NCBI GenBank assembly: GCA_013398175.1
Contig: VZRZ01008718.1
Coordinates: forward strand, 182,557-246,556
DNA length: 64,000 nt
Origin: Climacteris rufus
Lineage: Eukaryota; Chordata; Aves; Passeriformes; Climacteridae
Direction: 5' to 3'
The position numbers were made by a program, and so were the translations under genes. This document shows positions 23,691 through 35,575 of the stretch, piece after piece; position 1 is the stretch's first letter; every line of letters starts with the position of its first letter. The notes beneath the pieces were generated by a model. It saw nothing but the letters and a program-made list of their open reading frames with translations. It ran no database searches and was not told where the DNA came from.

Positions 23691-25485
23691 AGATTTGGGA
23701 GCAAAATTGCTAAACCATGACACATATATATACAGAGAGATTTATGTATGTAAGTATACCAAAAAAGAAGAAAACAAAGGCTTAAAAACAAGGTCAATCA
23801 CTAGAGACAAATTGCCTTATTTCATAAAGATTATTCTGTTGTTTGCATTTACAGTGTTCAAAAATGTCAACAGCAATTTTCTTTTTTTAAACAAGCGCAC
23901 TTTTGAAAGTTAAAGATAAGGACTCCATTTTTTTGGCTTGTCTGGTGTTACTTAACTAGATTCCTCACTCTACCTACTGTCTTCTTAATGTGATTTGGTA
24001 ATTTCATGTCTCTGGAATGTCATCAAGAGTAATAAAATAGCAATTTAAGAACATGTTAAAAGCCAATCTGAATGGCACTGTTTTTCTGATGCTATTAAAA
24101 TCAGGACTCCCAGCAAGTCCTCATACTAGACAGCTCTGAAACTCCCATGCTTAAAAAGAATAGTTGTTTGGACTCTGGAGATATTCTATAAAATGAGGTG
24201 CCAAATCAGGGCTAACATATTAATATAATCTCATCGCAGATTATGTAATTCACCTTTTTGCACTCTTCTAAAATATGTCCTCCCTTTTACTAGTCTTCAT
24301 CTCACTTTGATTTTTTTATAGCACAGCTGTTATATTTTGCAATTAAAAATTAAATATTACTGAAGAAGGAGAAAGGTTACACAGTGCAGAATCCTGGCAT
24401 AACACCCAAAGGTACGTGTGCTGATTTCAGGTTTTGGATCTGCCTAAGTGGTTTCCCAGTCTTGGAAGACCGATATCTCTTGTTTTGTTTTGGTTTGTTT
24501 TTTTTTTCATTTAGCATACAGAAGGGAGAGTGAAATGATGGAGCAAGAAAAAAAGCAGGATAAAGAAGGCTATAATTAGGATCTTTCATCACCAAGAATC
24601 AGGTGAGATAAAAAATAAGTCAAGGAATTAAGGTTGTTAATATGTGTCACTCCTTCCTCCACTTTGAAACCTTCAACTCAGCAAGATTACTAAGAAATAT
24701 TAATTTTCTGAATAATTGGTGACATATTACTTCTCTGAATAAAGCAAAAGGTGTCCCTGATAAGAGATACTCTATCAGAACTTTATCATGATTCATTTTC
24801 TTGTGGTTGCATCTATAAAATAATTGACACTTGAACTAAAGTGTGCATAAAGAAAATAGCTCCTGATCAAGGGTTGTAGCTCTAACCCAGGAAGCCTTTT
24901 TATATCACAAGTATATTGCACTCTAGGAGAAGAACATAACACTTTTTTTGTGTTGCCACCATCAGGTCATCAATTGAACACAGCACTTGTCTTGTACACC
25001 CAGCATAGACAGTGTAGCATTTTTTGTCCAGAGCTCTGTGTCTCTATCCTTGTTTCATAAGCACATAGCCCTGGGTCAGCATCTGGATCAGAGTTAGAAG
25101 CCAAGGCACAGACATGACATTAATGCAGTTATAGTATTGCTCAGGTGAGGATTGAGAGGGGGCCCCTGTTAGCAAAGGACGAGAGAGTTCCAACTGCCAT
25201 CTCTTTTGTCACATGGCTCTTCCCACCAGCTGTACTTGTGCAGACAGTTATGCTTCTAAAGGAGGGAGAAAGGGCACTTCATGCTCTGACAATGGTTGTT
25301 TGAGCTGTATTGAGCTAGATAAGCATTATATCCTCATCAGGTTCTCTTTCCAGCAGGCCACCATACATGCTTTCTCATCATTTGACAACTATTAGTTACC
25401 AAAGTACCAATTCTGTCCTCTTCAAATGGGTAGCTTATCTCCTTCTTCTAAAAAGAGTGATGTCTTACTCCTAAAGGCAACAGGA
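23691..25485. other. AT-rich non-coding DNA
   Basis: I recognise no gene or repeat family. Short open frames here show no domain signature. Confidence 0.5.
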
Positions 25486-25605
25486 TATTGCTAGTAAAAC
25501 AATACCTATCATCATCATCATGTCACCAAATGTCCCAGAACCATCTATTGCTAGTAAAACAATACCTATCATCATCATCACGTCACCAAATGTCCCAGAA
25601 CCATC
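25486..25605. repeat. 60-bp tandem duplication, near identical
   Basis: Units are 25486-25545 and 25546-25605. They agree at 59 of 60 positions; the single difference is T at 25521 versus C at 25581, a CpG-type change. Each unit holds a short ATC run. Because 60 is divisible by three, open frames across the array contain a repeated 20-residue segment on either strand. That is a consequence of the unit length and not evidence for a gene. Confidence 0.95.
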
Positions 25606-28600
25606 CTCAGTAGTGAAAAAAATACATATATGCATGACACATTTGCAGTACCCATTGCTTCTCTCCCCTGATGCTGGCCTACGTTCCCCAACTGTCTCTC
25701 TTTCAGAAATTGTCCAGGCGTGCAAATTCCACTGCAAATTGTGCTATTGGGTGCCACCTTTCTATTAGAAGCTAAGTAGATTGGAAAAAAAAAAATTACA
25801 GAAAATGACATGGCCCAATGGAGATACTATAATCAGAGTGCCTATCAACACTGAATCCTCCTGCCTGGCTCTGAATAAGATTGTCCATGTCCTGTCCTGA
25901 GCAGATTTAACATTGCCTCTCTAGGCAGACAAGACATTTGTGGAATGTATTGTGTAATGTTGTCCCACAGGGAAACATGCAGCAATCATATCCTGTTTAA
26001 TTTTGTTTCCTTTCTTTCTCTTCCTTCACTGGATGATAGACTACTCAATAAAATTATTATTTCTATGCCAGATCTTTTCCAAAGAGAGCATTATATCAAA
26101 CAAGGAATCCTCTTAGAATGCACTTGAAATTTTGAATAGATTTTCAAGTGTTTGCAAAGATAGAACAATGCAGATGAGAAAGGGGAAACAGCGGGACCAG
26201 TAAAGCCATCATATGCATGGATTTGCTTATACATTGTAAACAAGTCATCTGCTGGAAAAGTTACCAATAAACTTTAAACAACAATTCCAACAAAGTAATT
26301 TTTTTTACAAAACATCCATTATGTTGCATTCATAGTGTGTGTGGCAGTTTTGAAATTTATGCTTCAGCAGTTAGTTTTATTAAGTAGCAGCTGTGCTTGT
26401 GGTTGGGTTTGGGTTGGGAAAGGTCTTCACTCCAGGACAGGCAAGTACAAATAGTCAGATTGTTTCTTCTGTATTTCATGGTCACACAGAATCTACAGGT
26501 CTGTATTAAGTACAGATTCAAGTCAGCTTTTGCTGCTGGCCATTGCTGCTTCCCAACAGTATGGGACCTGTCTTGTGTGCAACTCAGAGATCAGATCACA
26601 GGCTGTTCTGCTTTTGAAATTTGTTCCTTGTTCCAAACTCTACATCTGGTGACATCATCTATGCCAAAGACAGCATACATGGCACAGGCATGCATTAAAC
26701 ACCTGGCACTTGGCTTTTTACAGTACCTTGGAGACTGATTTGGTCCAATTTACCTTTTCTTGTCTCAGAGGCCAAGCTATTGAAAGCTCATCCTGACTGG
26801 CACTGACCACAAAAACTAGTAAAACACCAAAGCTGGGCAATTGCTTTTCACCTACCTTTATGTTGTATTCATGATATTATTTATAATTATGATATGTATA
26901 ACAAGCAACCCTTGTATCATGTTTTTTTCTCAATGACGTAGACATAGGAAGCTTTTAGTCCAAGTTGAAATTGGCACTGACTGCCGCTCTAACCTTTTGG
27001 AAACATATAAAACCAAAAAATTTACAACAGTGCCTTATTAATCCCCTCTGAATTCCTGCCACAGTGGCAAGCAAAGTGCTAAAAATGTTTGGCATTTTCT
27101 CATATCAAGTTTTACATACAGAGGTAAAGGTAAGTGAAATGTCTCTGTGTTGATTTGTAGTTGACAGAAAGTTAAGAAGGAAAGATATAGGAAAAACAAG
27201 TTGGAGCTAGACCCAGCAGCATTGTCTGTATTCCATGGAAGAGGAGAATCCTTGTAAGCAGAAGCTTTATCAGTTACATCACGGGGTGGCAACACCAGAC
27301 TAAACTAAGAAAGCAGACCAGTATGTAGGCTGGTGCAATAGGATTCCAGGACAATAATTTTTAAATTATTCCACTACAATCATTCCACTACAATCATTTT
27401 TATGTCTTCATTACATCATGAAATAAGAAAATTTCTAATGACTTTTCAAACTGTGCTATTTCTGGATAGCATTTCCAAAGTAGATTCCAATTTAGAATAC
27501 ATATTTCTGAAGAGAAAAACCTCCAGAACTTAAATTTGTTAAAGACATATAACTGAGAAGTCAGCATGATTCTCTTTGCAAGTACTTTCCACAATGTCTT
27601 GAATGAGTTGCAATATTATGTGTATACAGGAGCTCCAACTTTCAGTGACAGGAGAAAATGTAGTTAATTTAATTATTTTTTAAAAAAATAGTTTCTTAAC
27701 TTTCATTAAAAAAAATACTTACACTTCTGCACTACATTCTATTTATTGACACATTTCATTCAGTAGTTTCAATAAATTTTACATATTCAAAGCTTTGGAA
27801 ATGTGTATGCAGGAGACAGCCAATTAGATTGATTGACGAGTATTATAACAGACAATAGACATGCTTACAAGACTGTTTTATTAAATATATCTCCACTAAT
27901 AGAGGCAATTTTTCTCTCTTATTTTAATTGTTTTTGTGAAGCTTTGAAATGTACGAGTTTAAACAAATCTTAAGCTTTTCAAGTAATGTAATTTCAATGA
28001 AGCTAAATATAAAATAAGTTATATAAAATAAATATAAATTCTTTCAAGACAACTATGAAGGGAAGGTCTTATTTGATAATGTAAAAAAAAAATTCTTTGT
28101 TTGTGTTCAATTAGCAATTACATTTCGTTTTCCTGCTTTGTTTTTTTTTTTAAATTTTCTTCTGTCCTTGTCTGCAGATGGATTTTTATAAGACTTTCAA
28201 GTGATTGACAAAGCCAAAAAGCCACTCTTTATATAAGGCAAAACTCTCCATTCTCAGCCCAGGTGTTTAGAAATAAGTGACAGCGTACATTTTGAACTGT
28301 AACTCATAATTTTGTATAAATGCTGGTTGATACTAATAGAGTATTTAACTTACTCCTACAACCTGTCTTATTTTCCTCAGTAGATCAATAGGCAAACCTA
28401 TATATCCGTAGCAACACGAGGTCTGTGCTGTCCTAAAAATACTACTTGCTTTAGTGTCATATCTCATGAAGTGCAGGCAGAGATAATGCCTAAGGAGGGT
28501 GGAAAAGGAGCGGAAAAAGAGCAGAAAATGAAGATGTACAAATTCTACCATATAACTTAGTAGCACATATGCATAGCTAAGTTATAGGAAAAAAAGGGTT

Positions 28601-28705
28601 AATCAATTGATTTCAAACATCCTGCATCCAAAGGTTTCTTCCTTCTTTCATAAGTTTCTTATCTCTCTCATTTTAGTGATGAGAGTATGAATATTATGTC
28701 ACAGA
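25606..28705. other. AT-rich non-coding DNA
   Basis: No gene is recognised. The 113-codon plus-strand open frame at 26397-26738 lies in a slightly GC-richer segment, but I find no domain or splice context for it. An exact 14-bp tandem pair occurs at 27368-27395. 27650-28100 is extremely AT-rich. Confidence 0.5.
27368..27395. repeat. Exact 14-bp tandem duplication
   Basis: The unit 'attccactacaatc' occurs twice without interruption. Confidence 0.9.
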
Positions 28706-28856
28706 AAGGTGGTCGGTACCTCATCCCAGGAAACATTCAAGGTTAGGCTGGACAGGGCTCTGGGCAACCTGATCCAAGTGAAGATGTCTCTGCTTATTGT
28801 AAGGGGCTTGGGCCTTTAAAAGGTCATTTACAACTCAAACTATTCTATCATTCTAT
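28706..28856 (+). mobile_element. CR1 LINE 3' end
   Basis: Blocks in order are 'ggtcggtacctcatccca', 'aacattcaaggttaggct', 'ggacagggctctgggcaacc', 'tgatccaagtgaagatgtct', 'aactcaaactattctatc' and 'attctattt'. The last block is the decayed terminal ATTCTATG repeat, so the true 3' end is present. The copy is 5'-truncated. Confidence 0.9.
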
Positions 28857-29445
28857 TTATTCAGCAGAAATACAGTTTCTGGTTTTTTTGTCGTATGTGG
28901 GTGTGCTGATTTTTCCACAATCACTCCTTTATGTAGAAGAATGTTGATATATTTCAGTAAATAAGGACAACTCCTTTACATCTGTGTATCTTAGGGATTC
29001 AAGAGTTAAAAATCTGAGGCAACTCCACATTCAGTGAGATGTTTCAACAAGTGGAATTTGCTAGATGTGCAAGTCTGTAACCACTCCTTACATGCCACAA
29101 CTATGACCCCAAAACCCAGTCATAGCAACTGCCTCTGTGGATATTTAACACTGCTTAAAGTCTGCCACTTATTTCTTTGCACCTCACTAGGTGCCTGCCT
29201 GAGATCACATTAAACTCAGCTTAGCATAACATACGAAGAGAAAGTGACCCTGAAAGATCCTTTTCAAGTGTCCGTTCCTTCTCTGCTTCATTTTAATGTG
29301 GCTGCCATATGGTTCAGGGGCCATTATAAGCCTTGTGTTTGTCTACTCCTGCTGTAAATGTTTAATTTCTCCCAGGAAGATGAAAGGACTGTTATATTAA
29401 ATGCAAAATTACATTTTTTGACCGTAAACACCCAGTTCAAAGAAT
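28857..29445. other. Unique non-coding spacer
   Basis: Nothing is recognised between the CR1 tail and the LTR. Confidence 0.5.
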
Positions 29446-30050
29446 TGTGCTGGTTTCAGCTGGAGTAGAGTTAATTTTCTTCACAATGGCTGGTATGGTG
29501 CAGTGTTTTGGATTTGTGCTGAACACAGGGTTGATAATATAAAGATTTTTTGTTATTTTTGAGCAGGGCTTTCACAAAGTCAAGGCTTTTTCTGCTTCTC
29601 AGAAAATGTGCTTCTCACATTGTCAGGCTGGCAGGGAAGTTGGGGGTGCATGGGAGGTTGGGAGCAGACACAGCTGGGACAGGTGACCCCAATTGACCAA
29701 AGGGATCAGACTATATGGTGTCCCACTCAGTGTATCAAATGGGAGGGAGAAGAAGGAAGGAGGGGACATTTAGAGAGGTGACATTTGTCCAAGTCACCAA
29801 TATATGTGTGTTGGAGTCCTGCTGTCCTGGAGATGGCTGTAAACCTGTCTTCCATGGGAAGCAGGGATTTAATTCCTTGTTTTCCTTAGCTTGTGTGTGC
29901 ATCTTATGCTTTCCCTATTAAGCTGTCTTTATCTTAACCACAAGTTTTACAGCTTTTACCCTTCCAATTCTCTCCCTGATCCTGCTGGTGGGGGAGTAAG
30001 CGAGTGGCTGTGTGGGGCTTGGCTGCTGGCTGGGGTTAAACCATTGATCA
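29446..30050 (+). mobile_element. Nearly full-length solo LTR, avian ERVL-like
   Basis: It starts TGTGCTGGTTTCAGCTGG, continues with 'agagttaattttcttcaca', 'ggatttgtgctgaacacag' and 'gacccc' plus 'aattgaccaaaggga', then 'ctattaagctgtctttatc' in the region of the transcript end. It finishes with 'gctggctggggttaaacca' and a degraded CA end. This is a very common LTR of bird genomes that I recognise as whole blocks. About 600 bp are present without internal gag-pol sequence on either side, so it is a solo LTR left by recombination. No clean 5-bp target duplication is visible. Short open frames inside it are not genes. Confidence 0.85.
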
Positions 30051-33000
30051 AATGCTCAAGTTCTAAAGTCAGGAGGGAGGTAATTAGTTACTATGAATAT
30101 TTCTGCTTCCTATTGAGCTTGGATACGTTTGGAGGGGAGTCTTACATGAAATAATAAACACATGCTAGTCACTTATATCTGCAGAAATATTATGCTGTTT
30201 TGTATGAATTTGTGGAAAACAAAACATTAGCTCAAATAAAAAACTAGAAAAGGGATTAGGGAATTGCCATCTTTCAACTATTTGCTTAAATTTGAATGCT
30301 AATTAACTATGTAATAGAATGGAAGAGCTTAATTACCTCATTTATATAAACAGCTTAATTGACAATTTAATTGCAATGGTAGCTCTAGAAAATTTTTGTT
30401 TAACTTGCAGTGACAAATACATGATAAAATGAAGTTGTTGTATTGCCAGAAAGACAATATAAAATGTTTAAATGTAGCACTACTGGAGTAATCAGATTAT
30501 TATCTATCTATGAAACAGATGAGAACTAACAGCATGTCAAAGAAGGGAGTTAAAAAACATTTTTCACCACAAACACAGGTATTGTTAAAATTATGCATTT
30601 TTTTTATGGATCACAAACCTTAAACTTTGCTGCTAAGTTAAAATTGATTAAATTAACATTCCTATTGTGGATTACAAACTGTTGTATTAAAGGAAATAGA
30701 TATCATACATACAAAGGCAATAGAAATAATTGTTTGAAACATGTCTATAGAGCCATGTTCTATTTTGTAGCATCTCCATTTCTTGAAGACCCTTTTAAGC
30801 AGCCCTTTGCAATGGTTTTGAAGGGCATATTAAAAAAATAGTATTTAAAAAACTCAATTATCCCTACACTTTAGATTTCCCAATATGACCTGGAATACTA
30901 TGTCGTATATAGCATGCAATGGTTTAGGACTATATAAAAAGAGGCTAAAACCAAATAAAAATTACTAAAATAAATTTTATTTTTTCCTGATAAATTAAAG
31001 GATTAATAGGGGAATGAGAGCAATCTTCAGCAGCTTGAGAAGGCAGTTGGAAAATGAGATGATCTGTTACCAAAGCCTTGTCACACAGCATATATAATAA
31101 GAGATTTAAAATAGAAAGGAGGAAATAGTAAGTTCAGGAATTGAAAGTCAATATCAATATATTGGAAATGGTATGGCTACAGGTGTCTTCCATGAGAAGA
31201 GTCCAGAGATTGCCTCATGATGGACACTGCTGGTTCCAGACGTCTTGAGTGAATCCACTGCAGCAAAGCATATCTGCGCTGAAGAACATTTGTATGCATG
31301 AAATATACATCCTACCAAAGCCTTACCACAATTGGAATAAACCAGTCAGGATGCATTATGTAGCATTCACACATGCTTATGCTTCATTAATAGATCTTGT
31401 ACCTCACAAAATACAGTTGCAGCCATAGTCTACGTCTATGTATCTGAATATAGGGGGTTCAGAGAGGAAGGGAAATCCAAAATGGAAAAACGGGGATGTC
31501 AATGTAGTCTGCCATTTTGGGAGAAAGTGAGTTTGGGTTGTGCTGGGGGAACACCAGACCCTTGCCTTGACCAAAAGCTAAGTAACTGCACACAATGAGC
31601 CATGACTGACAGAAAGGATGGTGCAAACAGGGGGTTTGATTGGCAGACTCTGTAGACATGTGGCTATAAACTCCCCAGCAACTGGGGGGAACACTTAGGC
31701 AGATATCTGCCGCGATGCAGAAGAAGAGGACAGGTGCATGTCAAGCTACTGCACAGACCTGTTCTGATTGTCCTACCTCTGCCAGAGTGCTATTTGGTAT
31801 TCCTTCCGCTCAATGGCAAGCTCTAGTCCCTATTCTTGGCACTTGTCTTTGCAGCTGATCTTAGTCACTGCTGATTATAGGAACATATTTCCTCCATGTG
31901 TGTCCTTGCTGATTGTCAGCAGCTGCACCATTAAATGCTATAAAAAAAAGTGTAACGAGCTTTTTCTTTCCCACCTGAGACCATTGTCTTTGAAGTTGAT
32001 GATCTCTCTTCTTAGTGAGTGGTACTAATTGCATGGTGTCTGACATATCATTATCTGTTTTGAAATGCTGTTTATTTCAGATTGAAAACAAATCCTCCTG
32101 TGTATTTTAAAACATTGGCTTGCATCTATATTGTCGATCACTGCTCCAGAAATGTGTCCTTCTTCTATCTTGTTTGCCTTCTTCAAAGTAACTTCAATTT
32201 TGGCTGAATTCTTCAGAGACGTTTTGAGGACAGTATTTTTAAAATCTGTTTTGGGGTCATTATGCTTCAGCACTTCTTTATTTAGCAGCAACCTATTTTA
32301 TTAGTCAGTACAGACAAGTTATTTTTCTTCAATCCTTACTGAGTTGCATTCAGCATCTACTACACTGTGTACTACAACTAAACATGGGCAGCAGTTCTGT
32401 GATGGAAGTCCAGCACAGGCCCTCATGGCAAACCGCTGTAGGCCAATATAGACCATTTAAGACTGCTGCTCTTGGACGGAGATAATAAGCACATGTCAGC
32501 TCTTCATCAGTCCTTTATTCTTTAATAATGTCGGTATGTGCTTCAGCTGTGCAAGTCTCTGGCCTTTATTTGACTGCAGAGCCTGGAGGATCCCATTCTC
32601 TTGGATCTATACAGTATACAAATATATGACCTAACTTTGATAAAGCCCCTTCTTTAGTGTGTGGTCTGTTTTTGGATCTAACTTTTATTTCAAATATTTT
32701 AATTTTCTGACCATAAGCGGTCTGCTTATTCTCCTATTTAATGGTTTCACAGTGTATTAGTGCAAAAGCATGTTTAAAATTCTCTTTGTACAAATTGTTA
32801 GTCCAAACTTTATTTTCTTAAGTAGACATAGCTAACTTACCACTTACAGTGGTTTTAAGTGCACATAGTTTAAGGTGTTTTAAATTATTAGGTCACTGCT
32901 CTTTCAAAGAAATATTTCCTTTTCCTGTTTATTATATGGCACTTGCAACTCCCTACAGGAAATACTGTAAATTTGTAAGGGTAGAAAGGAGTAGAAATAT

Positions 33001-33760
33001 GAATAATAATTAAAGAATAAACACAGTCTTTGCCCAGAAGAAGTTAGAGCCTAAGTTGTATGAAACAACATATATGCAATACAAAATATTCGTATTTATG
33101 CATAGATCTTAGCTCCTTTATTTCCTACTGGGTATAAACGACCTTGTTCAAATTCTTTCAATTTTTATTGTGCTAATTTTACCACTGTAGTTGAGTGACT
33201 CCTCCTTTGTACTGACATATGCAGAAACATGATCAGTCACATGAATTTTAACAGTTGAATTTTGGTCATTAAGAAGCAGGAGAGAAAACAAGCAGAAGAT
33301 GTTATTTGAAATTTGAAAAAAGCCTATGTAACTAGTAATTAAGTACTAGCTGGTCTTCTGCACTTTTTTTTACTCAAAAATACTATATATATATTTTATC
33401 CTGGATCTTATTATTAAAAAAATCAGTCTGTGTGCTAGAAACAGGCATTAATGATAAATAAGGAACCAATTTTATATTAAAAATAAAAACCACAGAGATG
33501 TCTGCACATGTTTTAATACTTTTATTTTGTTATAAAAATTGTATTACTTCAGGGTGAAAAATATCAGAGTTAGCCTATATAATGAAAAAAAGTTGATCAA
33601 GGGTATACAGAAACGAAAAATAAGTGAAGCAAATAGTATCTAACAGAAAAAAACCCTCTGCATGGCCATTAGAAGACAACAAAAAAGAAGAGAACAAGAG
33701 GACACTTAGAGCAGACTTTTATTACAGAGAGAAGTTAAAATGCTAATATTGCTATGTATT
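30051..33760. other. AT-rich non-coding DNA with one GC-richer segment
   Basis: No gene is recognised. 30280-30430 is dense in TAATTA-type motifs. 31440-31800 is GC-richer and contains a TATA-like element in a C-rich context, resembling LTR promoter sequence, but I could not place it in a family. The remainder is unique AT-rich DNA. Confidence 0.45.
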
Positions 33761-34040
33761 TGTGGCAGTGTATGTGGCAAAAGCCACAGCCCCACAGACT
33801 CAGAACTGGTGGGCACAGCCTGAGGTTGCCACAGTCTGAGTCTGTTCAGGGTGAGCTTTTTGGTTCACCCCCAGCATCCCTTGCACCTTCATTTACATGT
33901 TTCAGTTCATTGGTTAGTTGCTACATTACTTCATGTTCTGTATAAGGTTATGTTCTAGAAACTTTGTAACTGTTCAGTTCTCCATTGGTTACATGCTAAT
34001 CCTTGTACCCCCATTGGTTACTTTCCCCTGCTTGGGTCCC

Positions 34041-34047
34041 TATAAAT
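34041..34047 (+). promoter_or_regulatory. TATA box of the LTR
   Basis: TATAAAT in a C-rich setting, downstream of three ATTGGTT boxes. In an active LTR this arrangement drives transcription starting about 30 bases downstream. Current activity is unknown. Confidence 0.55.
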
Positions 34048-34167
34048 TCCCTGCTCCCCTTCAGTCTGGGCTCCTGGTTACTGAAGCCTTCAGCTCTCCC
34101 AGATCCCTGTGCCGCCCCTCCTGGACCCCAGACCCTCTCCTGCCTTCCCTGCTGCCTCTCCCCGGGA

Positions 34168-34173
34168 AATAAA
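34168..34173 (+). terminator. AATAAA poly-A signal of the LTR
   Basis: AATAAA lies about 120 bases downstream of the TATA box, followed by a C/T- and G/T-rich segment, as expected for the R region of an LTR. Confidence 0.55.
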
Positions 34174-35458
34174 AGAGCTGGAAATCACACCAGGGCCCTT
34201 CTCTCGGGTCTTTGTCCTTGCCTGTGCCCGCACTATTGGCCCGGGGCTCTCTCACAGAGGAGCCAGCACTAAAAGAGCTGTCGGAGGACACCCTGTGTTT
34301 GGGGACACTGCAAGCGGCAGCCCCCAGGAAACCAGGGTCACTCCCAGAATAACGCTGAGTGGCCTCGAGCAGGCCCCCGGAGCCAGCATTACGTATTAAT
34401 ATTTCAGGACAGAAATACAGTTCCACAGATAATTTTTTCCACTTTTAGTCATATGAAGATGATTAACAGTTTTCCTGTCTTCTATTAACTGAGGCAGGTT
34501 CAAATACCTACCAGTGATTCACATGTTTATCAAGCCTGTGCAGCATGTATTGGTTATTGACACACAGCAGAGTCCCTCCAAACCAGCTGTATTTACTGTT
34601 TGTTTTGTGTAATCCTTTAAGACCATGCAAAGTGTTGCCTCAAGCTGATCTTGGGACCACCCTGATGAAAACAACTTATTACAGCCAAAACCTCAGAATA
34701 AATGTATCCTACTGTTTACAGAGTCTGAACTGTTTGAGCACTCACAGGGCTGGCCAGAAATAGCATTGAAGATTAAAAAAAAAATATATATATAGTGAAG
34801 CATAGTAACATCGTTAATGATAATTAACATGTGCTTTCTAAGGGATTAATAATGTATTCAGCAGTTCTGATTTCATGCTGTGCTGGGGTTACAAGTTTAA
34901 ATTATGAAAATAGTTGTACTATTATTTTGTAACTGAATTTAGTATAGAAGTTTTATTATAAACTTATAATACACTAGGACTAGAACGTAGTCAACTGAAA
35001 AAATAGAGGTGGTCTGAGGTGAAAAATAAGGACAGACAGTCATACTACATAGTCAATATGATAGAGTTATCCAAGTCAGATAAACTGCATTATTACATAA
35101 GTGAAGCTTGATCAAATAACTAAAAGGTAAAATCCAGTTAATCCATTTCTTATGGCCATTTGTATCCTAGGAAGAAGTCACCTTGAATAGATTTTGTGCT
35201 GTATTTGGCAAGAAAGCTGTAAATCCCAGGCAATACTGTAACTCAAATGTGCTAATACAAACCTTGTGTAAATCAGGAAGGTTCTGAGTCAGACTGATTT
35301 AATTATGTATATAGAATTTTTTGAAAGGTATAAATGTCTAATTGTGAAATGTATAATTCTGACTCTTGGGTTTTTAAAGAATGATGAAAACTTTCAGATG
35401 GTACACAAAGAAACTAAAAAATTTATCAAATTCTAGGGAAACTGCTTGCAAAGGAGCG

Positions 35459-35494
35459 GTCTGATCAACTGTCAGAGATGTTAGTTGATCAGAC
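35459..35494. repeat. Perfect inverted repeat, 12-bp arms, 12-base loop
   Basis: The left arm 'gtctgatcaact' (35459-35470) and right arm 'agttgatcagac' (35483-35494) are exact reverse complements. Each arm contains the TGATCA palindrome. The loop is 'gtcagagatgtt'. Any RNA from this strand could fold into a short stem. No surrounding element explains it. Confidence 0.9.
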
Positions 35495-35556
35495 AGTAAA
35501 TTTACATTAATGGCAAGAAAAGTGTTAAACATATTTACCCAGCTGGAAAATAAACT

Positions 35557-35575
35557 CACACACACACACACACAC
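35557..35575. repeat. (CA)n microsatellite
   Basis: Nine and a half CA units. Confidence 0.9.

Larger units (their letters stand above)
33761..34390 (+). mobile_element. Solo LTR with CCAAT-type boxes, TATA box and poly-A signal
   Basis: The 5' end is TGTGGCAGTG. Three ATTGGTT motifs (reverse CCAAT boxes) lie in the U3 part near 33909, 33985 and 34013, then TATAAAT at 34041-34047 in a C-rich context and AATAAA at 34168-34173. It is much GC-richer than its flanks and relatively CpG-rich at its 3' end. A related copy starts at 63625. No gag-pol sequence follows, so it is a solo LTR. The flank 'atgtatt' at 33754-33760 and 'acgtatt' at 34391-34397 differ by one C/T change and could be the target duplication, but the LTR would then not end in CA, so the 3' boundary is uncertain. 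Confidence 0.72.

Noticed and set aside
25471..25737. 88-codon minus-strand frame with a repeated 20-residue segment
   Set aside because: The repeat follows from the 60-bp DNA duplication. The other strand is open across the same repeat, so openness is not evidence of coding.
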